Position numbers and translations under genes: made by a program
From: Anastrepha obliqua
Taxonomy: Eukaryota > Arthropoda > Insecta > Diptera > Tephritidae
Assembly (NCBI RefSeq): GCF_027943255.1
Contig: NC_072893.1
Location: 112,963,784-113,027,783 of the forward strand
Length of the DNA: 64,000 bases
Direction: 5' to 3'
Part shown: piece after piece, positions 33,926-46,053 of the stretch
Layout of the letters: every line of letters begins with the position of its first letter
How positions within the stretch are numbered: the stretch's first letter is position 1
Notes under the pieces: model-generated
Databases searched by the model: none
Told to the model about the DNA's origin: nothing
The model's input: only the letters and a program-made list of their open reading frames with translations

Positions 33926-35449
33926 GTAGAATGAATTTTGCCGAATGCCGATTTTTTTAAGTCCAGTTTTATTCCTCCGTCTGTTGTTGTGATTGTGATC
34001 TATCTTGCTGTTTTCGAATGGTGTTTCCAGAGGTATTGGGGGAACTCTTCACAAACAGATTATTCTCTCCGCTTATATTTCTCACCATTATTTTTGTTAC
34101 CTCTCCTGCAATTTATAAAATCAAACGACCGGGTTTTCGGGTATCCTCTTACCTTTAGTACTTAAAAATTAAATTAAATAGATGAAATTAAATTAATTTA
34201 TTAGTTGGCAACCCCAGTGTTAAATCACCTGATGTATAATAATTTATATAAAATATTCCTTCATTCAACCTATTTCTAACAAAAAAGAGCAACTCTTTGA
34301 TATACATCAAATATTCAAATTTCACTCCATCAATCACTTTGACGTCCTACGCGCACCATAATCCTTTACTGCCTTGTTTTCCCCTCTCGCTCACTCTCTC
34401 CTTCCATCTTTCTACCACGCACTCATGCGACTGTGTGCAATAAGACGTTTGGCTGCCCAGCGGCAACTGATTGATTGGCTATTCTACCATAATATTGAAC
34501 TCACTGGAATGCCATATGGAGCACCCCAAGCAAGTTGCTTTCCATGATTTCATTGCCGTTCCCCTTTTGCTGCTTGCTCAAGACGCATGGCATGTCATGC
34601 TGATTGTGTGCTTATGTGTAAACTTGTGTGCAGAAATGTATACATACCTATATAAATGTGTGTTAAAAAAGACGTAAATGTGTGCTATTGTAAACTTTAT
34701 GACAAAGTTTTTATCAGAATTACAAGCATTTCATTTTGTTTATTTTTTTATATATTTTTTTTTAATTTTTCATTTTGCTACCGTTGGCATTGGTTACCGT
34801 ATTGGTTTCCTGTGTGCCACTACTTGTGAGTGAATATTATCAGAAGGGTTGGGTATGTTGTTGCGTATACGCAATATTTGGTTGTGTTGTGAAAGTTTGA
34901 GGTTACTTATACGCCCTGCAAAACCAAAATTTTTGATTTATCATGCCTTTAAAGATTGAGGGAGCAGTTGTGATAGATGCCAACTGTTAAATTGTATCTA
35001 TGCTGTTGAACTATATTATTATTAAATGGTGTGGAAGGCAAGTTGATTTTGAAAGAGTGGCCTCTGGAGAATATCTTAAATATTGAGCCGGTTTGGCGTG
35101 AAAGGGGCAAACTTTTCCGTCAAACTTTTCATTAAGTATTGTTTGACAGGCAGTTTATTTGTTGCTGGTACACAAGTGTAAGCAGATATGTGAGTTAAAG
35201 CGCATAGATAGTCGACAAAAAGGAATTTTTAGAGTTTGGGATGTGTAAATGGTGTGTTAGATATAAGGGTTTTCAATAAGGTCTCGTAAAAATCAAACAA
35301 AACAAGTTGAGTGTGAGAAATGAAACTTTTTCTGCTTGAAAGGCTAACATATTTTTGTCGTGTACAGAATATAATGTCGTTCAAATGTTAGACGTGTTTT
35401 CGCCTGGTGGAAGAGGACCAATCCTCAGCTACTCTTTGGTATAAGTTTG
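33926..35449. other. No recognised gene
   Basis: A CTCT-rich stretch lies near 34385. Nothing recognisable on either strand. Confidence 0.5.
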
Positions 35450-36520
35450 ACCAAAGATCATGCAGAATACCTGATATAGTATTCGTTTTGTTCGCTTTGT
35501 CTACTGCATATCAGTAGAGCCAGGCGACCAGACATTTCTTTGTCTTTGGTCCAAGTGCTACCGGATAGCGGTTTGAGGACCTTGTTGCGGTTTTTGACCT
35601 TAGTGGCAGTTGCGGTTGTATACGCTGAAAAGAAGAGCAAATTATCGAAGGTCGCACCCAAAATGTCGGGGTTGTTAATGGACGGTATTTGCAGTGTCGA
35701 TATTATCGTTGCCATCGACTTTCACATTTAGCTATAGTTTGACCTCCTTTGTGTTGTTGGTAAAGAAGGTCACCGTGGATTAAGTGGGTTAAAGTTGGAG
35801 ATTTTTCGCAGTGAAAAAGCGAGAAAGGCTGTCGAAGTAAACGTTCACTTTGGAACACCAGCCATAAAAGTCATTGCCCGACGTTATTATTGAACAATCA
35901 CCAGAATAGGAGACCAGTAAGTCTCTCTCTTGTGGTTGGGGAAGCTGCGAGATGCAGAACTTGCTGCTTTTAGCTTTGATCTCGAAAATGGACTGACGGC
36001 TGTCGACCACAGAGATAGTTCGCGGACCATTTCCTCAATCCCGCCAGGAGGGCCGACTGTAGAATGAGTGGCTGCCCGTGTCGAAAGCTTTCTTCAGGTC
36101 TAGTGCTACAAGGCAGTCCTCTCGCAGGGCGGTTTTGGTTAAGCTCACGGTTTATCTGTGTGTTTATGGTGGTGAGTGCTGTGGTGGTACTGTGCACTTC
36201 GCGGAATCCATGGTGATGTAAGGCAGGGGTCGGATATTTCGTGTAGAGTTGATGTAGGAGAGCCTCAAGTGCCTTCACTACTGAGAAAACGCAGCCATGA
36301 GGCGATAGGACTCAACTTGGTTGGTCAGTTTCCCAGGTTTCAGGAGTGGGACCACTCCCCCTGCTTCCACTATAGAGGTGTTTTTAGATATCCTGATGGC
36401 TTCCTCAACCTCTTTACTGAAAAAAGGAAGTGGAAAGAGTACAGGAGACATAGTAGCTCACAAGCTTGTAAGAAGTTCGTTGGAAAAACTCGGATCCTAG
36501 TTTTATCATGGAGATTCTAA
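35450..36520 (-). pseudogene. Jockey-like non-LTR reverse transcriptase, broken
   Basis: The minus strand reads KNTSIVEAGGVVPLLKPGK near 36370, then MAAFSVVKALEALLHQLY, HHGFREVHSTTTALTTINTQ, YLCGRQPSVHFRDQS and VSYSGDCSIITSGND. The last has YSGD where the catalytic YADD should be (35897-35908). TFDNLLFFSAYTTATATKV lies in the thumb region. Frame breaks occur near 36050-36170 and 35750. With one catalytic Asp replaced and the DLKKAFD block destroyed, it is inactive. No RNase H is attached, consistent with a Jockey-type element. Confidence 0.8.
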
Positions 36521-36559
36521 ATGTGCTGCAGTAATTGGAGGGGCCCGAGTAATTGTGGA

Positions 36560-37600
36560 GTTACGAACGATGATTTTGCTACGGTTGATGAAGTTCAGTA
36601 GGCTTTTAATATCAAGGCCTGTTATATCAGCACACGTAGGAAAGATACCTAAATCTTAGCCCCGCGAGAGCAGAGCAGCGAAATAGAAAGTGCTGAGCTG
36701 ACTCCACCTCATCCGTCATAAATGTAAGGCAAAAAGGACTCTAAGTTATACCGAGTATCACAGCATACATACCTCGCGGATAACATCCTATGAAGACACC
36801 TTCGAAACTCGAGAGCTGATTAAAAAAAAAAAAAAAAATAATTGGCGCGTACACTTCTGTTAGGTGTTTGGCTGAGCTCTTCCTCCTATTTGTGGTGTAC
36901 GTCTTGTTGTTGTTCCACAAATGGAGGGACCTACAGTTTCAAGCCGACTCCGAACGGCAGATATTTTTATGAGGAGCTTTTTCATGGCAGAAATACACTC
37001 GGAGGTTTGCCATTGCCTGCCGAGGGGCGACCGCTATTAGAAAAATGTTTTTATTAATTTTGCGTTCACCGAGACTCGAACCAACGACCTCTCTCTGAAT
37101 TCCGAATGGTAATCACGCACCAACCCATTCGGCTACGGCGGCCGAGCTGATTTTTAGTCAACCTTAAAAAATCCCTCGAACGCCTCCGATCCACACGTGA
37201 CCTGCAAGATTTCGCGACCTTACAAGCTTATTCGCTTACCCAGCGCTCTCTGAGTTGATGCGAAGTCTTCCAGAAGCTGTGGTCTGCTGGATCTCATTTC
37301 TCTCCTTTCGCAGGGAAAGTACTTCAGAAGTCTCATGTCTGGCCAGCGCATTTGCCTCGCTGTTTTCCGTAATATCGCTATGACCAGGTATCCAGATGAG
37401 ACTTATGTCAAAGAATTCGGATGCGACCGAAAGTGAAACTAGGCACTCCCTGACCAATTTCGAGTGTGTCGTCATTGAGCTGTGGGCCGTAACTGCCTAC
37501 TTTCTTGATTGTTATTACGCAAGTGAGTCGTCAATCAGCTGTTTCTTTGATTGCGGCTACCTCTACTTGGAATACACTGCAGTGATTCTGTAACCTAACC
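36560..37600 (-). pseudogene. Non-LTR RNase H and C-terminus, interrupted by a SINE
   Basis: On the minus strand NHCSVFQVEVAAIKE (near 37580) is followed by LIWIPGHSDITENSEANALA (near 37350). The SINE at 36822-37143 interrupts, and beyond it FTFMTDEVESAQHFLFRCSA and LRFRYL (36650-36740) form the C-terminal finger region. The order of blocks is that of RNase H-bearing non-LTR elements. Stops and a deletion between the first two blocks (the SDSQAA motif is missing) make it inactive. Confidence 0.7.
36822..37143 (-). mobile_element. tRNA-derived SINE with 9-bp target duplication
   Basis: This full-length copy is closely similar to 8901-9211. The minus-strand head GGCCGCCGTAGCCGAATGGG and the B box near 37075 are intact. 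The 3' side ends in an A/T run (36822-36839 on the plus strand). The nine bases GAGCTGATT flank it at 36813-36821 and 37144-37152, proving insertion into a pre-existing non-LTR fragment. Confidence 0.9.
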
Positions 37601-37607
37601 CGTCCTA

Positions 37608-38050
37608 ACGTATGGTACAGAAGCGTGGACGATGACAACATCCGATGAAACAACGCTCGGGGTGTTTGAGAGAAAGATACTGCTCTAGATTTTTGGGCCT
37701 TTGCACGTTGCCAAAGGCGAATATCGCAGGCGATGGAACGATGAGCTGTATGAGCTTTACGACGACATAGACATAACGCAGCGAATAAAGATCCAACGGC
37801 TACGCTGGCTAGGTCATGTCGTCCGAGTGGATTCAAATGCTCCGGCTCTGAAAGTATTCGATGCGGTACCATCTGGTGTAGCAGAGGAAGAGGAAGACCT
37901 CCTCTTCGTTGGAAAGATCAGGTGCAGAAGGACTTGACTTCACTTGGTGTGTCCAACTGGCACCGGTCCGTACGAGAAGCAAAAGACAGGCGCGCTTTGT
38001 TAAACTCGGCCAAAATCGCGTAATCGGTTATCGCGCCAATTAAGATGAAG
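37608..38050 (+). pseudogene. RTE-like LINE C-terminus and 3' end
   Basis: The plus strand reads LTYGTEAWTMTTSDE, FERKILL, then YRRRWNDELYELYDDIDI and RIKIQRLRWLGHVVRVDSN. This is the characteristic end of endonuclease/reverse-transcriptase LINEs of the RTE type. It continues into the 3' sequence shared with 26695-26820 and ends in a GAA-like tail near 38050. A stop follows KILL and the last coding part is frame-shifted. Only the terminal 150 codons are present. Confidence 0.78.
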
Positions 38051-38574
38051 CGGAAGAAGATTCCGTAACCTGAATGGACCTGAGTCTGATGGGGAGCTCC
38101 TCGCAAAATTCTCCTACAACAAATCTTCTTTCCCACTTCGAGCCATACGGAAACATCTTCTCCAGGTTTTGTATCCAAATGGTGCACGAATATTCGAAGT
38201 TGGCCGGCATGTTTTGCCTGTTGTGTTTCAGCCACATATGCATCAATACTGGGCACGAAGCCAACCAGCATGGCTGGTTGGTTTCATCTTCTTCCCTACT
38301 GAATCAGCAATACGCATTGGATCAGACACTCCGTTTAGTAAGAATGATAATTCAACCTACAATGCGCTGCTAGAATTCCTGTGATAATTCTATAATTATT
38401 TTTATTTAATTCCATATTCTATCAAATCTTTCATTTTTTTTATATTGGTCAAACATATTTTCTCATGATAGGTGTAATATTTTATGGAAAGAAATAAAAA
38501 AATCCATACTGGCTTTAAATCAATTGAGGTTAAAGCTTTTTAAAATTTTAAAATTTGCTCTTCTTTTTTCATAC
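38051..38574. other. Open on several frames, not recognised
   Basis: A plus-strand frame (38074-38373) and a minus-strand frame (38040-38264, with ERRFVVGEFCEELPIRLRSI) overlap. Neither matches a family I can name, so I do not call a gene. Confidence 0.3.
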
Positions 38575-38920
38575 ATTCGCATTATCATCATCATTACAGC
38601 TCGGGGTGAGCTTTAGCTTCTTCAACTAGCCTTCTCCAAGTTATACGATTTAAGGCAGCAGAGCACCAGTTATGTGTTTTCAGGTTTTTAATATCTCCGA
38701 TAACGTCACCGAACCAGCGTTTCCTAGGCCATTCTTTACATCTGGTGGCCAGCGCGTAGTAATTTAAGAAGGTTTTTTGGAGACGTTTTTTGCTCATGCG
38801 CATGACTTGACATATCTATTGGAGTCGTTGCGATTTGGCGAACTTAACGGCATCTTCCGCGTTGCAAATCCGCAGCAGCTCCTCGTTGTATCTGATACTA
38901 TAACAACTATTCTCAAACCC
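38575..38920 (-). pseudogene. C-terminal fragment of a second RTE-like LINE
   Basis: The minus strand reads LRICNAEDAVKFAKSQ near 38860, MRMSKKRLQKTFLNYYA, then RKRWFGDVIGDIKNLKTHNW and WRRLVEEAKAHPEL. It ends at an ATC/ATT-rich simple run (38580-38600), a common LINE tail. The GHVxRM...W..DV..DLK...NW...A.DR..WRR..EEA order is that of RTE/BovB-type C-termini. It is more diverged from the 37608 family than copies of that family are from each other. Confidence 0.7.
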
Positions 38921-41417
38921 CATTGGGCTATACACTTCCATATATAGATTTGAAATACCAAATTTTAAAAATTGCGCTTCAAGCTTACAGAAATATTTTT
39001 TTTTCGTAGCCTAATCGGTATTCTAAGGTATTTATAATTTTTATTAGCTCAGTTAGGATTATTTTGCGCTTCTCGGTGCGACAGCTTTCTGTATTTTTAT
39101 TTTTTAAATAACACAAAGTAATTAATAACTGAAATTTTCCACTCCAGCAATTTTCCGAAATCTACATATCTGCATACCTGGTTTTCTCATTTCAATTTTT
39201 GCTGCTAACGAATACTACAAATGAATGATAACCAAATTACTATTGATTTTCTCATAAATAAACGTCAAAGCCAAAGACGTAAGTGTGTCGATATGTATGT
39301 ATGTATATGTGTGAGTATGTGTGCATATGTATATATGCATGTGAACGGCAAGTAAAAACTCAGCAACAACTATTTACAATATGCCTTCACACACCTTCTA
39401 AGGGCGCGCCTAACGAACCAGCCAACCAGCCAGCCGTTCAACACTTTTCACGTTGCATTGTTGCTGCTCTACATGTAATGGGTTTTTGCTGCTACAAACA
39501 ATAGACAGGCGCTGAGGCAAATATTCAGTCAGTCAATCAGTCGGTCACATTTCTTCAATTTATAGCTTGTAAATGTAGTAGTAGTAATTAAGTACGAGTA
39601 TTTGTTGTTGGAAAAGATAAATTATCGTTTTATCAAGTTGAGGAGTAGCTGCTATGTGCAATGTGCATGTGTGCATGTGTATGTGTATGTTTGTATATTT
39701 TTTTGGAGTGTGAACGATGAGTATATTTATCTACTTATAAACAAATATATTTAGTGTTGTATTTTTTGTGTGTTTTTGAAAAGAAGAGTCATTGGCAGCA
39801 ATAATAGCAAATGCGTTGCACATACCGCATGTGAGTGCGCCTGCTTTAGCATATGAGGCGCCAAATTATGTACAATAAATCGATGAGCAACGGAAATCAA
39901 CAATTTCGTCGATGAATTGTTGGCTGCAAGAGAATAAAAAATAAAATCTAATTGAGAATTGAAAGCTGTCTAAAATGAGCGGTTGGACGCACCTCACTTC
40001 AGCGCGCGCTGCCTAGCCCTTTGCCGAGTGGTTGCGTTACACACTTAGCTATTGATCTGCAATAATTTAAATATATAAATATAACTTCTTTGATTTAATT
40101 TCTACGCAGCTCGACTGATTGAAAATTCTTTATGAAAAATCATTTTTTATTATAGATACAAATAAATATTTATCAATTGCTTATGGAAGAGTGCGGCTTT
40201 TTATCGCTTCCGCTCGCCTGCGCGCTATCTGTCAGGAATTTTATGATTTCAATTTCCTCTATAAAAAAATTTACTCTAATCATTTTCGGTATATCAGAGG
40301 TATATGGCTTTTGTTTTTTGTTTTTGTTTTCTGTACAAATTGTTTTTAATCTTTGTTGTGTACTCAAATGGCTTGGGCTGGAAAAAATATTAGCATTCGT
40401 TCATTTCGATGGATTCGCGATTTGTGTTTTTTTTTTATTGTCGCTGGCAAATTTATTTATTTTACTCAAAAGAAAATCAAATACATTCAAGAGATCAGTT
40501 ATTTACTGCGAAAATATGAGAAATTAAAAATTATTTACTCAGTTTATTATTTTTATGAATTCAAGTGTTTGCTATATTCAATTTTGTTACTGTAAATTTT
40601 TTGTTGTATAAAAAATATTTCTGAAAGCCTTTGTTATACTTCTTTAACAATACCAAAAATGTGAAATTAAATTTTTGTTTATAGCCATGAGCGTTAGAGC
40701 GTTAAAAAATAACGCAGTCTTAAAATGACGAATAAAAAAATTCCGTACAAAAATGAAATTCGATTTTTTTAAATCTGAAGGTTTTGCAATGAAATACCAA
40801 ATGCATGTGCAAAGAGGTCCAAGAAATAATATCTTCCTTATATAGTTTTTAAATTGAACGAATAAAATTTTGTCAGGAGTCAAAATTTTCGTCTCTTTCG
40901 AAGCAATTAACTTGAAAAGTTTTTTTTTTAAATTGTTATAGTTTTTATTTTAATTTATTTTTTCGGCATTATGCGTCCCCAGCTGCACAGTGGAACGGAA
41001 ACAGGTTCGCTGTCTCAAAAATGTATATCTCAGTTATCTTAAGTGATAATAACTTGAAAATTCGTACATATACATATTATTGAGTATATGCATTTTTAAT
41101 GAAATAAATTTAACTAAAATTAGACGAAAAATATAAATAATATTATATATAAAATCATGAAATAATGAGTATTTATAAGGAGAACCATTACTGTTTCCAT
41201 TTTTATTGGTCAGAGCAGAGCATATCATTTTTTGTATTCTTGGTTTCAATGCAGATCCAAGAGGATTTGGCCATCATAAAGTAATTCCTTTTCTAAAGTG
41301 ACGTTTGCTAGGCTTGAAATATATGCACGGGAACTCTTCCTGGAATGATGTATCAGTGTCTGCTCTTCTTGTGCATACTAAGACAGCCAATTGTAAAATT
41401 ATAGGTAAAATTGAGTA
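38921..41417. other. No recognised gene; AT-rich with microsatellites
   Basis: Open frames at 40119-40883 are low-complexity Phe/Ile/Leu-rich translations on both strands and are not supported as genes. Confidence 0.5.
39283..39340. repeat. (GTAT)n/(GTGT)n microsatellite
   Basis: ATGTATGTATGTATATGTGT and imperfect continuations; a related GTGT run lies at 39660-39695. Confidence 0.75.
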
Positions 41418-41760
41418 ACGCCTTATAAGGATTTTAAAGAGCGATTATCTTTTTTTTACAAATATTTGAGCAGTACCCATTGCGTATTGACCAAATTCGG
41501 TAGCATTTGTTTTGACTCCAGATTCAATCAACTCCAGATTCAAGTTCTATATTAATATCATTAGTTTTATATTGGAAACTTGTTTTATACTTGGAAACGC
41601 CTTATAAGGATTTTAAAGAGCGATTATCTTTTTTTTACAAATATTTGAGCAGTACCCATTGCGTATTGACCAAATTCGGTAGCATTTGTTTTGACTCCAG
41701 ATTCAATCAACTCCAGATTCAAGTTCTATATTAATATCATTAGTTTTATATTGGAAACTT
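41418..41760. repeat. Perfect tandem duplication with 179-bp period
   Basis: A 164-bp block starting ACGCCTTATAAGGATTTTAA and ending TTTTATATTGGAAACTTG is present at 41418 and again at 41597 without a difference that I can see. A 15-bp spacer containing TTTTATACTTGGAA separates the two. No coding sequence is recognised in it. The identity implies a very recent duplication, or an assembly artefact. Confidence 0.85.
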
Positions 41761-41805
41761 GGAGAATGGCATACTTTCATCCAAGGTAAGCAAATTTTTT
41801 TCAGA

Positions 41806-42640
41806 TCAGTAAAATCCATGAAAGGAGAATCGACACACATCATCTTTTCGTCGATTTCAAAGCTGCGTTCAACAGTACGAAATGAAGTTACCTATATGCC
41901 GCGATGTCTGAATTTGGTATCCCCGCAAAACTGAAACGGCTCAATACTAGCAGCACTATCAGAAGTGGGAAGGACTTCGTCGAGCCGTTTGATACCAAAC
42001 GAGGTTTCCGCCAGGGTGACTCGCTGTCGTGTGACTTTTTTAACCTGATGCTGGAAAAGATCGTACGAGCCACAGAACTTAGTAGCTCAGTCACAATTTT
42101 TTATAAGAGTACAGTTGTTGGCGTATCCCAATGATATTGACATCATCGGCCTTAACAACCGCGCTGTTAGCTCTGCCTTTTCCAAACTGGATAAAGAGGC
42201 AAAGCGAATGGGTCTGGTGGTGAACGAGGACAAAACGAAGTACCTCCTGTCTTCAAACAAACAGTCGGCGCACTCGCGTATCGGCACCCACGTCACTGTT
42301 GACAGTTATAATTTCGAGGTTGTAAAAGACTTCGTTTATTTAGGAATTAGCATTAACACCGATAAAAATTTCAGCCTGGAATCCAACGTAGAATCTCTCT
42401 TGCCAACAAGTGCTACTTTGGACTAAGTAGGCAACTGAGCAGTAAAGTCCTCTCTTGACGAAAAAACCTAACACTCTACAGGGCTCTCATCATGTCCGGC
42501 CTAATGTACGGCGTAGAAGCTTGAACGATGACTATATCCGATGAGGCGTCATTTTGAGTGTTTGAGAGAAAGATTCTGAGGAAGATTTTTGGAGCTTTGC
42601 ACTTTAGCGACGGCGAGGGAGTAGATGGTCCATGCTCCCA
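41806..42640 (+). pseudogene. RTE-like LINE reverse transcriptase, broken
   Basis: The plus strand reads HHLFVDFKAAFN near 41845, then AAMSEFGIPAKLKRL, FDTKRGFRQGDSLSCDFFNL, LLAYPNDIDIIGLNNRAV (near 42117, with YPND in place of YADD) and MGLVVNEDKTKYLLSS, VVKDFVYLGISINTDKNF. A frame-shifted FERKILRKIFGALH follows. It is the upstream part of the same type of element whose end is at 37608-38050. Stops near 41883 and several frameshifts are present, and the first catalytic Asp of YADD is changed to Asn-preceded Pro. Confidence 0.8.
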
Positions 42641-42649
42641 TTACCTTTT

Positions 42650-43000
42650 GTTTTTGGCTGGAGAAATTGATTGATTGTTCATCCTTATTACGTATAATTC
42701 ACTTTCATATTTCTACTAGATCTGTACGCTACACTTACCCATTTCATCTTAAATTGCGGCGTATGTCGCTAGGCAAATACAACCACAAACGGTCTTGAAG
42801 CGGCAGGTCACGATATTTTGTAGAAAAAAAGTTAGAAGTGGTTTTATTACTTCTGTCGTATTTTTACCTAGTAGCGACGAACGCTGGGTTAACACGAATT
42901 ATACGCGCAATGCTCCTATTGCCCGCGCACTTAGAGAATTGAATGAGATCTCGAGTTCTACAAGTATTCCGCTTGACTATTCTCTGTCAAAGAATTAATT
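42650..43000 (+). pseudogene. Possible non-LTR C-terminal tail, unassigned
   Basis: A 67-codon frame (42795-42998) ends NYTRNAPIARALRELNEISS. The pattern N-Y-x-R-N-x-P-I with a following LNE resembles the last residues of some non-LTR retrotransposon polyproteins, but the upstream part is not recognisable. It is a weak call. Confidence 0.3.
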
Positions 43001-43486
43001 TTATAAATTTCTAAGCTATTTTTTTTAGTTTATTTATTTAACTATCCTTAGGAATTTAAGCTCATATTAACTCTAAGTTTTCTGTAAAAATGAAATAAAC
43101 GAAAACGAAAATTTTCCCACGTGACATCACAATGGGCTATGAGCTTCAGTGTGCCCATAGTGGACAACAGCTTCCACCTAACCTTGGCGTTAGGCCCTTT
43201 TAAAAGGCCCTTTTTCATTATGGAAAAGGTTTTACATGAAAATGAGTATTTAAGAAAATTTAAACCTTATACGTGAAAAATATTAAGCCAAAAAAAGGGC
43301 AAATAAATATTTTTTGTATTAATTTTTACTGCAAATAAATAGTGCAAATTGAAAAAATTGTCTTTGTGTTTTTCAAAACAATTTAGTCTTATTTTTTGAA
43401 AAACTTTTCAAACATAAAGTGTCCCGAAAAAATAAATTTGCATGCCTTTGAAAAAGTTAAAGGTCCAAAGTGGAACTGCAAACATA
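43001..43486. other. No recognised feature
   Basis: AT-rich sequence before the nested transposon locus; nothing recognised. Confidence 0.5.
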
Positions 43487-43498
43487 TTGGTTTGGCAA

Positions 43499-44218
43499 CT
43501 AAGTAATTGGGGGTTGCCCATTTTGATCAGTGACCTTTTGCCATATCTCAGGCAGCATCATAATCCCACGTTCATAAAACTTCTGGATTTGATTAGCAAA
43601 AGACTGAATCAGGTACGATTTGACATCTTCATCATTATTGGAATTTTTACCATTTGAGGAGTTTTGTAAAGATCGAAACAAAAAGCAATCAGATGGTGAA
43701 AGGTTAGGACTATATGGTGGATCTGGCAAAACATCCCACCCAAGCTCCAATAATTTTTGTCGAGTGGCCCAAGATGTGTGTGGCCTTGCATTGACATGAT
43801 GGAATACAATTCTTTTTCGATTTGTCAATTCGGGCCGCTTTTCTTCAACTGCATTGTTTAATTCGTTAGTTGTTGAATATAGACATCAGAATTGATCGTT
43901 CGTTTGGGGGGTAAGAGTTCAAAGTAAACAATTCCTTTGTAATCCCACCAAACTGATAACAAAACCTTCTTTTGATGAATATCAGCTTTTGATGTTGTTT
44001 GAGTTGGTTCACCTAGCCTGCTCCACGATTTTTTCCACTTGATATTGTTGTAAAAAACCCACTTTTTATCGCCAGTTATCAGTCGTTTTAAAAATGGATA
44101 ATTTTCATTACGTTTCATTAGCAAATCGCAGCTGTTAATGCATTGCGTTAAATACGTCTCTTTCAGTTCATGAGGAACTCATGTATCGAGTTTTTGAACA
44201 CAGCCAAGTTGTTTTACA
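43499..44218 (-). pseudogene. Mariner D transposase, C-terminal two thirds
   Basis: The minus strand resumes with VKQLGCVQKLD, then a TGA, VPHELKETYLTQCINSC, ITGDKKWVFYNNIK (first Asp), VLLSVWWDYKGIVYFELLPP, HHVNARPHTS and LSPSDCFLFRSLQNS (third Asp). The second Asp, in the usual HHDNARPH, is Val here. A frameshift lies between 43830 and 43870. The protein ends just inside the inverted repeat. The gene is inactive through both the Val substitution and frame breaks. Confidence 0.88.
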
Positions 44219-44299
44219 TGAAACGGATTTTTCAAAATTCGAATTATTTTCGGAGATTTAGTGGATTTTGTGGGGTTGGGTACAATATGATTTTGGTTC

Positions 44300-44410
44300 A
44301 AAATTCTGTATTTAAAATTCTGTATTCAATATTCTGTATTCAAAAATCTGTAATGCAAAATTCTGTAATGTTAAAATTCTGTATTGCAAAATTCTGTATT
44401 GAAAAATCGG
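44300..44410. repeat. Subterminal iterated motif of MULE B
   Basis: The motif AAAATTCTGTA occurs seven times in about 110 bp, with spacer variants. About five inverted copies (TACAGAATTT) lie inside the right end at 48405-48550. Iterated subterminal motifs in opposite orientation are a common arrangement for transposase binding, which is inference here. Confidence 0.7.
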
Positions 44411-44649
44411 AAGAGCATATGGATAAATAATATGTTTGTATGTATTTATAGCTTCAGAAACAATGTGAATGAAATTCGAGCAACCGTGCTAAAAAATATT
44501 GTAGAATAAATACAATATTTTCTGTATACTTCGTTCAAATACCTAACTGTTTTAATCAATTCCCATTCATTGTACGTTTTTTTGTTGTAAAATTTATAGA
44601 AACACAATACGACAACGACAGCACCAAACCCAGCGGCCTTTTGTTTTTG

Positions 44650-46053
44650 CTTCTCGTTTACAGCAGGTCAAATAAGTTTAGAAAGAGAGTTTCGATTAGT
44701 TCTATTGATAGTGGCTGGCCAACGTGCATGAATCAAGTTTGGGGAAATTACAAATTTATACATAGAAATGTCGTTCGCGTCTTGTTACAATACTTATTGA
44801 AAATGTGCATACGATTACGAAGTATTCAAAGGATCGCTCCCATGAACCGTTTCCAGATGAGGTCAATGTCGTAAAAGCTAATAATTTGGTGAAAAAGTGG
44901 GCGAAATCAAGCTTGCTGACTACTAGCCAAATAATCCAGAAATTTGTTGTTGAGACCGTTTCCGTCAGCCGTGACTATTTACCCACAAAAAGTGTTCAAA
45001 AGCAAAAAATTAACAGGATAAAAAGAGCAAAAGTAGGACTTCGTCAACCAAATTCGATAGAAGAAATAGATATTCTATTAAGTTTGTATGTTTTGGAAAA
45101 TGAACTTTTTATTTTTTGTCAGAAAAATATTTCCACAATGAATGTATGATTATATGTGGTACTAAATCATCATTGCAATTGCTTGATGAAAGCGACTGTT
45201 GGATCATGGATGGCACTTTCGATGTGGTGCCTACATTTATGCGACAACTCTTTTCCATACATGGTCGGGTTGAAGGGCAAATAATACCTCTCGTATTCTG
45301 CATTATGAGCAGAAAATCATTAACCAGCTATGTGACGTTTTTCATTGAGCTCATTGGATTTGCTCGAGGATATGGCATACAATTAAATCCAAAACGAATC
45401 CTTAGTGACTTTGAGATAGGTGTTATATCGGCTGCCAAAAAATATTTTCCCGATACGAGATTGCAAGGATGTTTCTTTCATTTTAGTCCAATAATTTTGG
45501 TATATTGTGTAATATATTGATATACTGAACAATTTCATCCCAACTACCATAGGGTACTGAATATTTAATTTTTTTTGTTTGCAGATTGGTTCAGAAATAT
45601 GGAAATGATTCATATTTTTCCTTACATATTAGAATGTTAAAAGCTCTGGCTTTTTTGCCTCACGACGAAGTCTCTGAGTACTATAATCAATTTTATAGTA
45701 CTCTTGAAGACGAAGATACAAAACAGTTTTGCTCGTGGTTTGAAAGAAATTACATAGCTCGAGACAACTCCCAGCCAAAATACCCACCAAAATTTTGGTC
45801 AGTGCACGATGAGTCCAATATCGCATTCACCAGAACGCAAAACAGTATTGAGGCTTGGCATCGTCGGCTAAAAGTTATTGTTGGAAAACGAAACTTAGGG
45901 TTGTACAAACTAATTAATGATCTAAAAGGCGAGCTGGTTTGTGCGAAAGCACAACTAGCTAAAATTCAAAATGGTCACAAAATTAGTCAAACGAAGAAGG
46001 CTGTAAAAGCAAACAACAGAATTAAAAGAATAACAAAAAAAAGGCTTATATAA
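44650..46053 (+). pseudogene. MULE transposase with FLYWCH-like finger remnant
   Basis: A degraded N-terminus ends HTITKYSKDRSHEPFPDEVN, resembling the H-x-H end of a FLYWCH zinc finger, followed by VVKANNLVKKWAKSS. The MULE catalytic domain shows CWIMDGTFDVVP (first Asp), RILSDFEIGVI (second Asp), CFFHFS (Cys/His motif) and NSIEAWHRRLKVIVG (catalytic Glu). Frame breaks lie near 45145 and between 45518 and 45590. The second gap ends in TTTTTTTTGTTTGCAG, which could be an intron acceptor, but no matching donor restores the frame. The C-terminal 155 codons (45586-46053) are open to the stop. All three catalytic acids survive. Confidence 0.85.

Noticed and set aside
38040..38373. A gene on either strand with about 75-100 codons
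   Set aside because: Both strands are open, neither shows a known domain, and an RTE tail and another LINE fragment flank it.
40119..40883. Phe/Leu/Ile-rich frames that look like membrane proteins
   Set aside because: AT-rich DNA gives such hydrophobic translations by chance; frames overlap on both strands.
45499..45585. An intron in the MULE transposase
   Set aside because: A good acceptor-like TTTGTTTGCAG is present, but no GT donor restores the reading frame, so I call a frame break.
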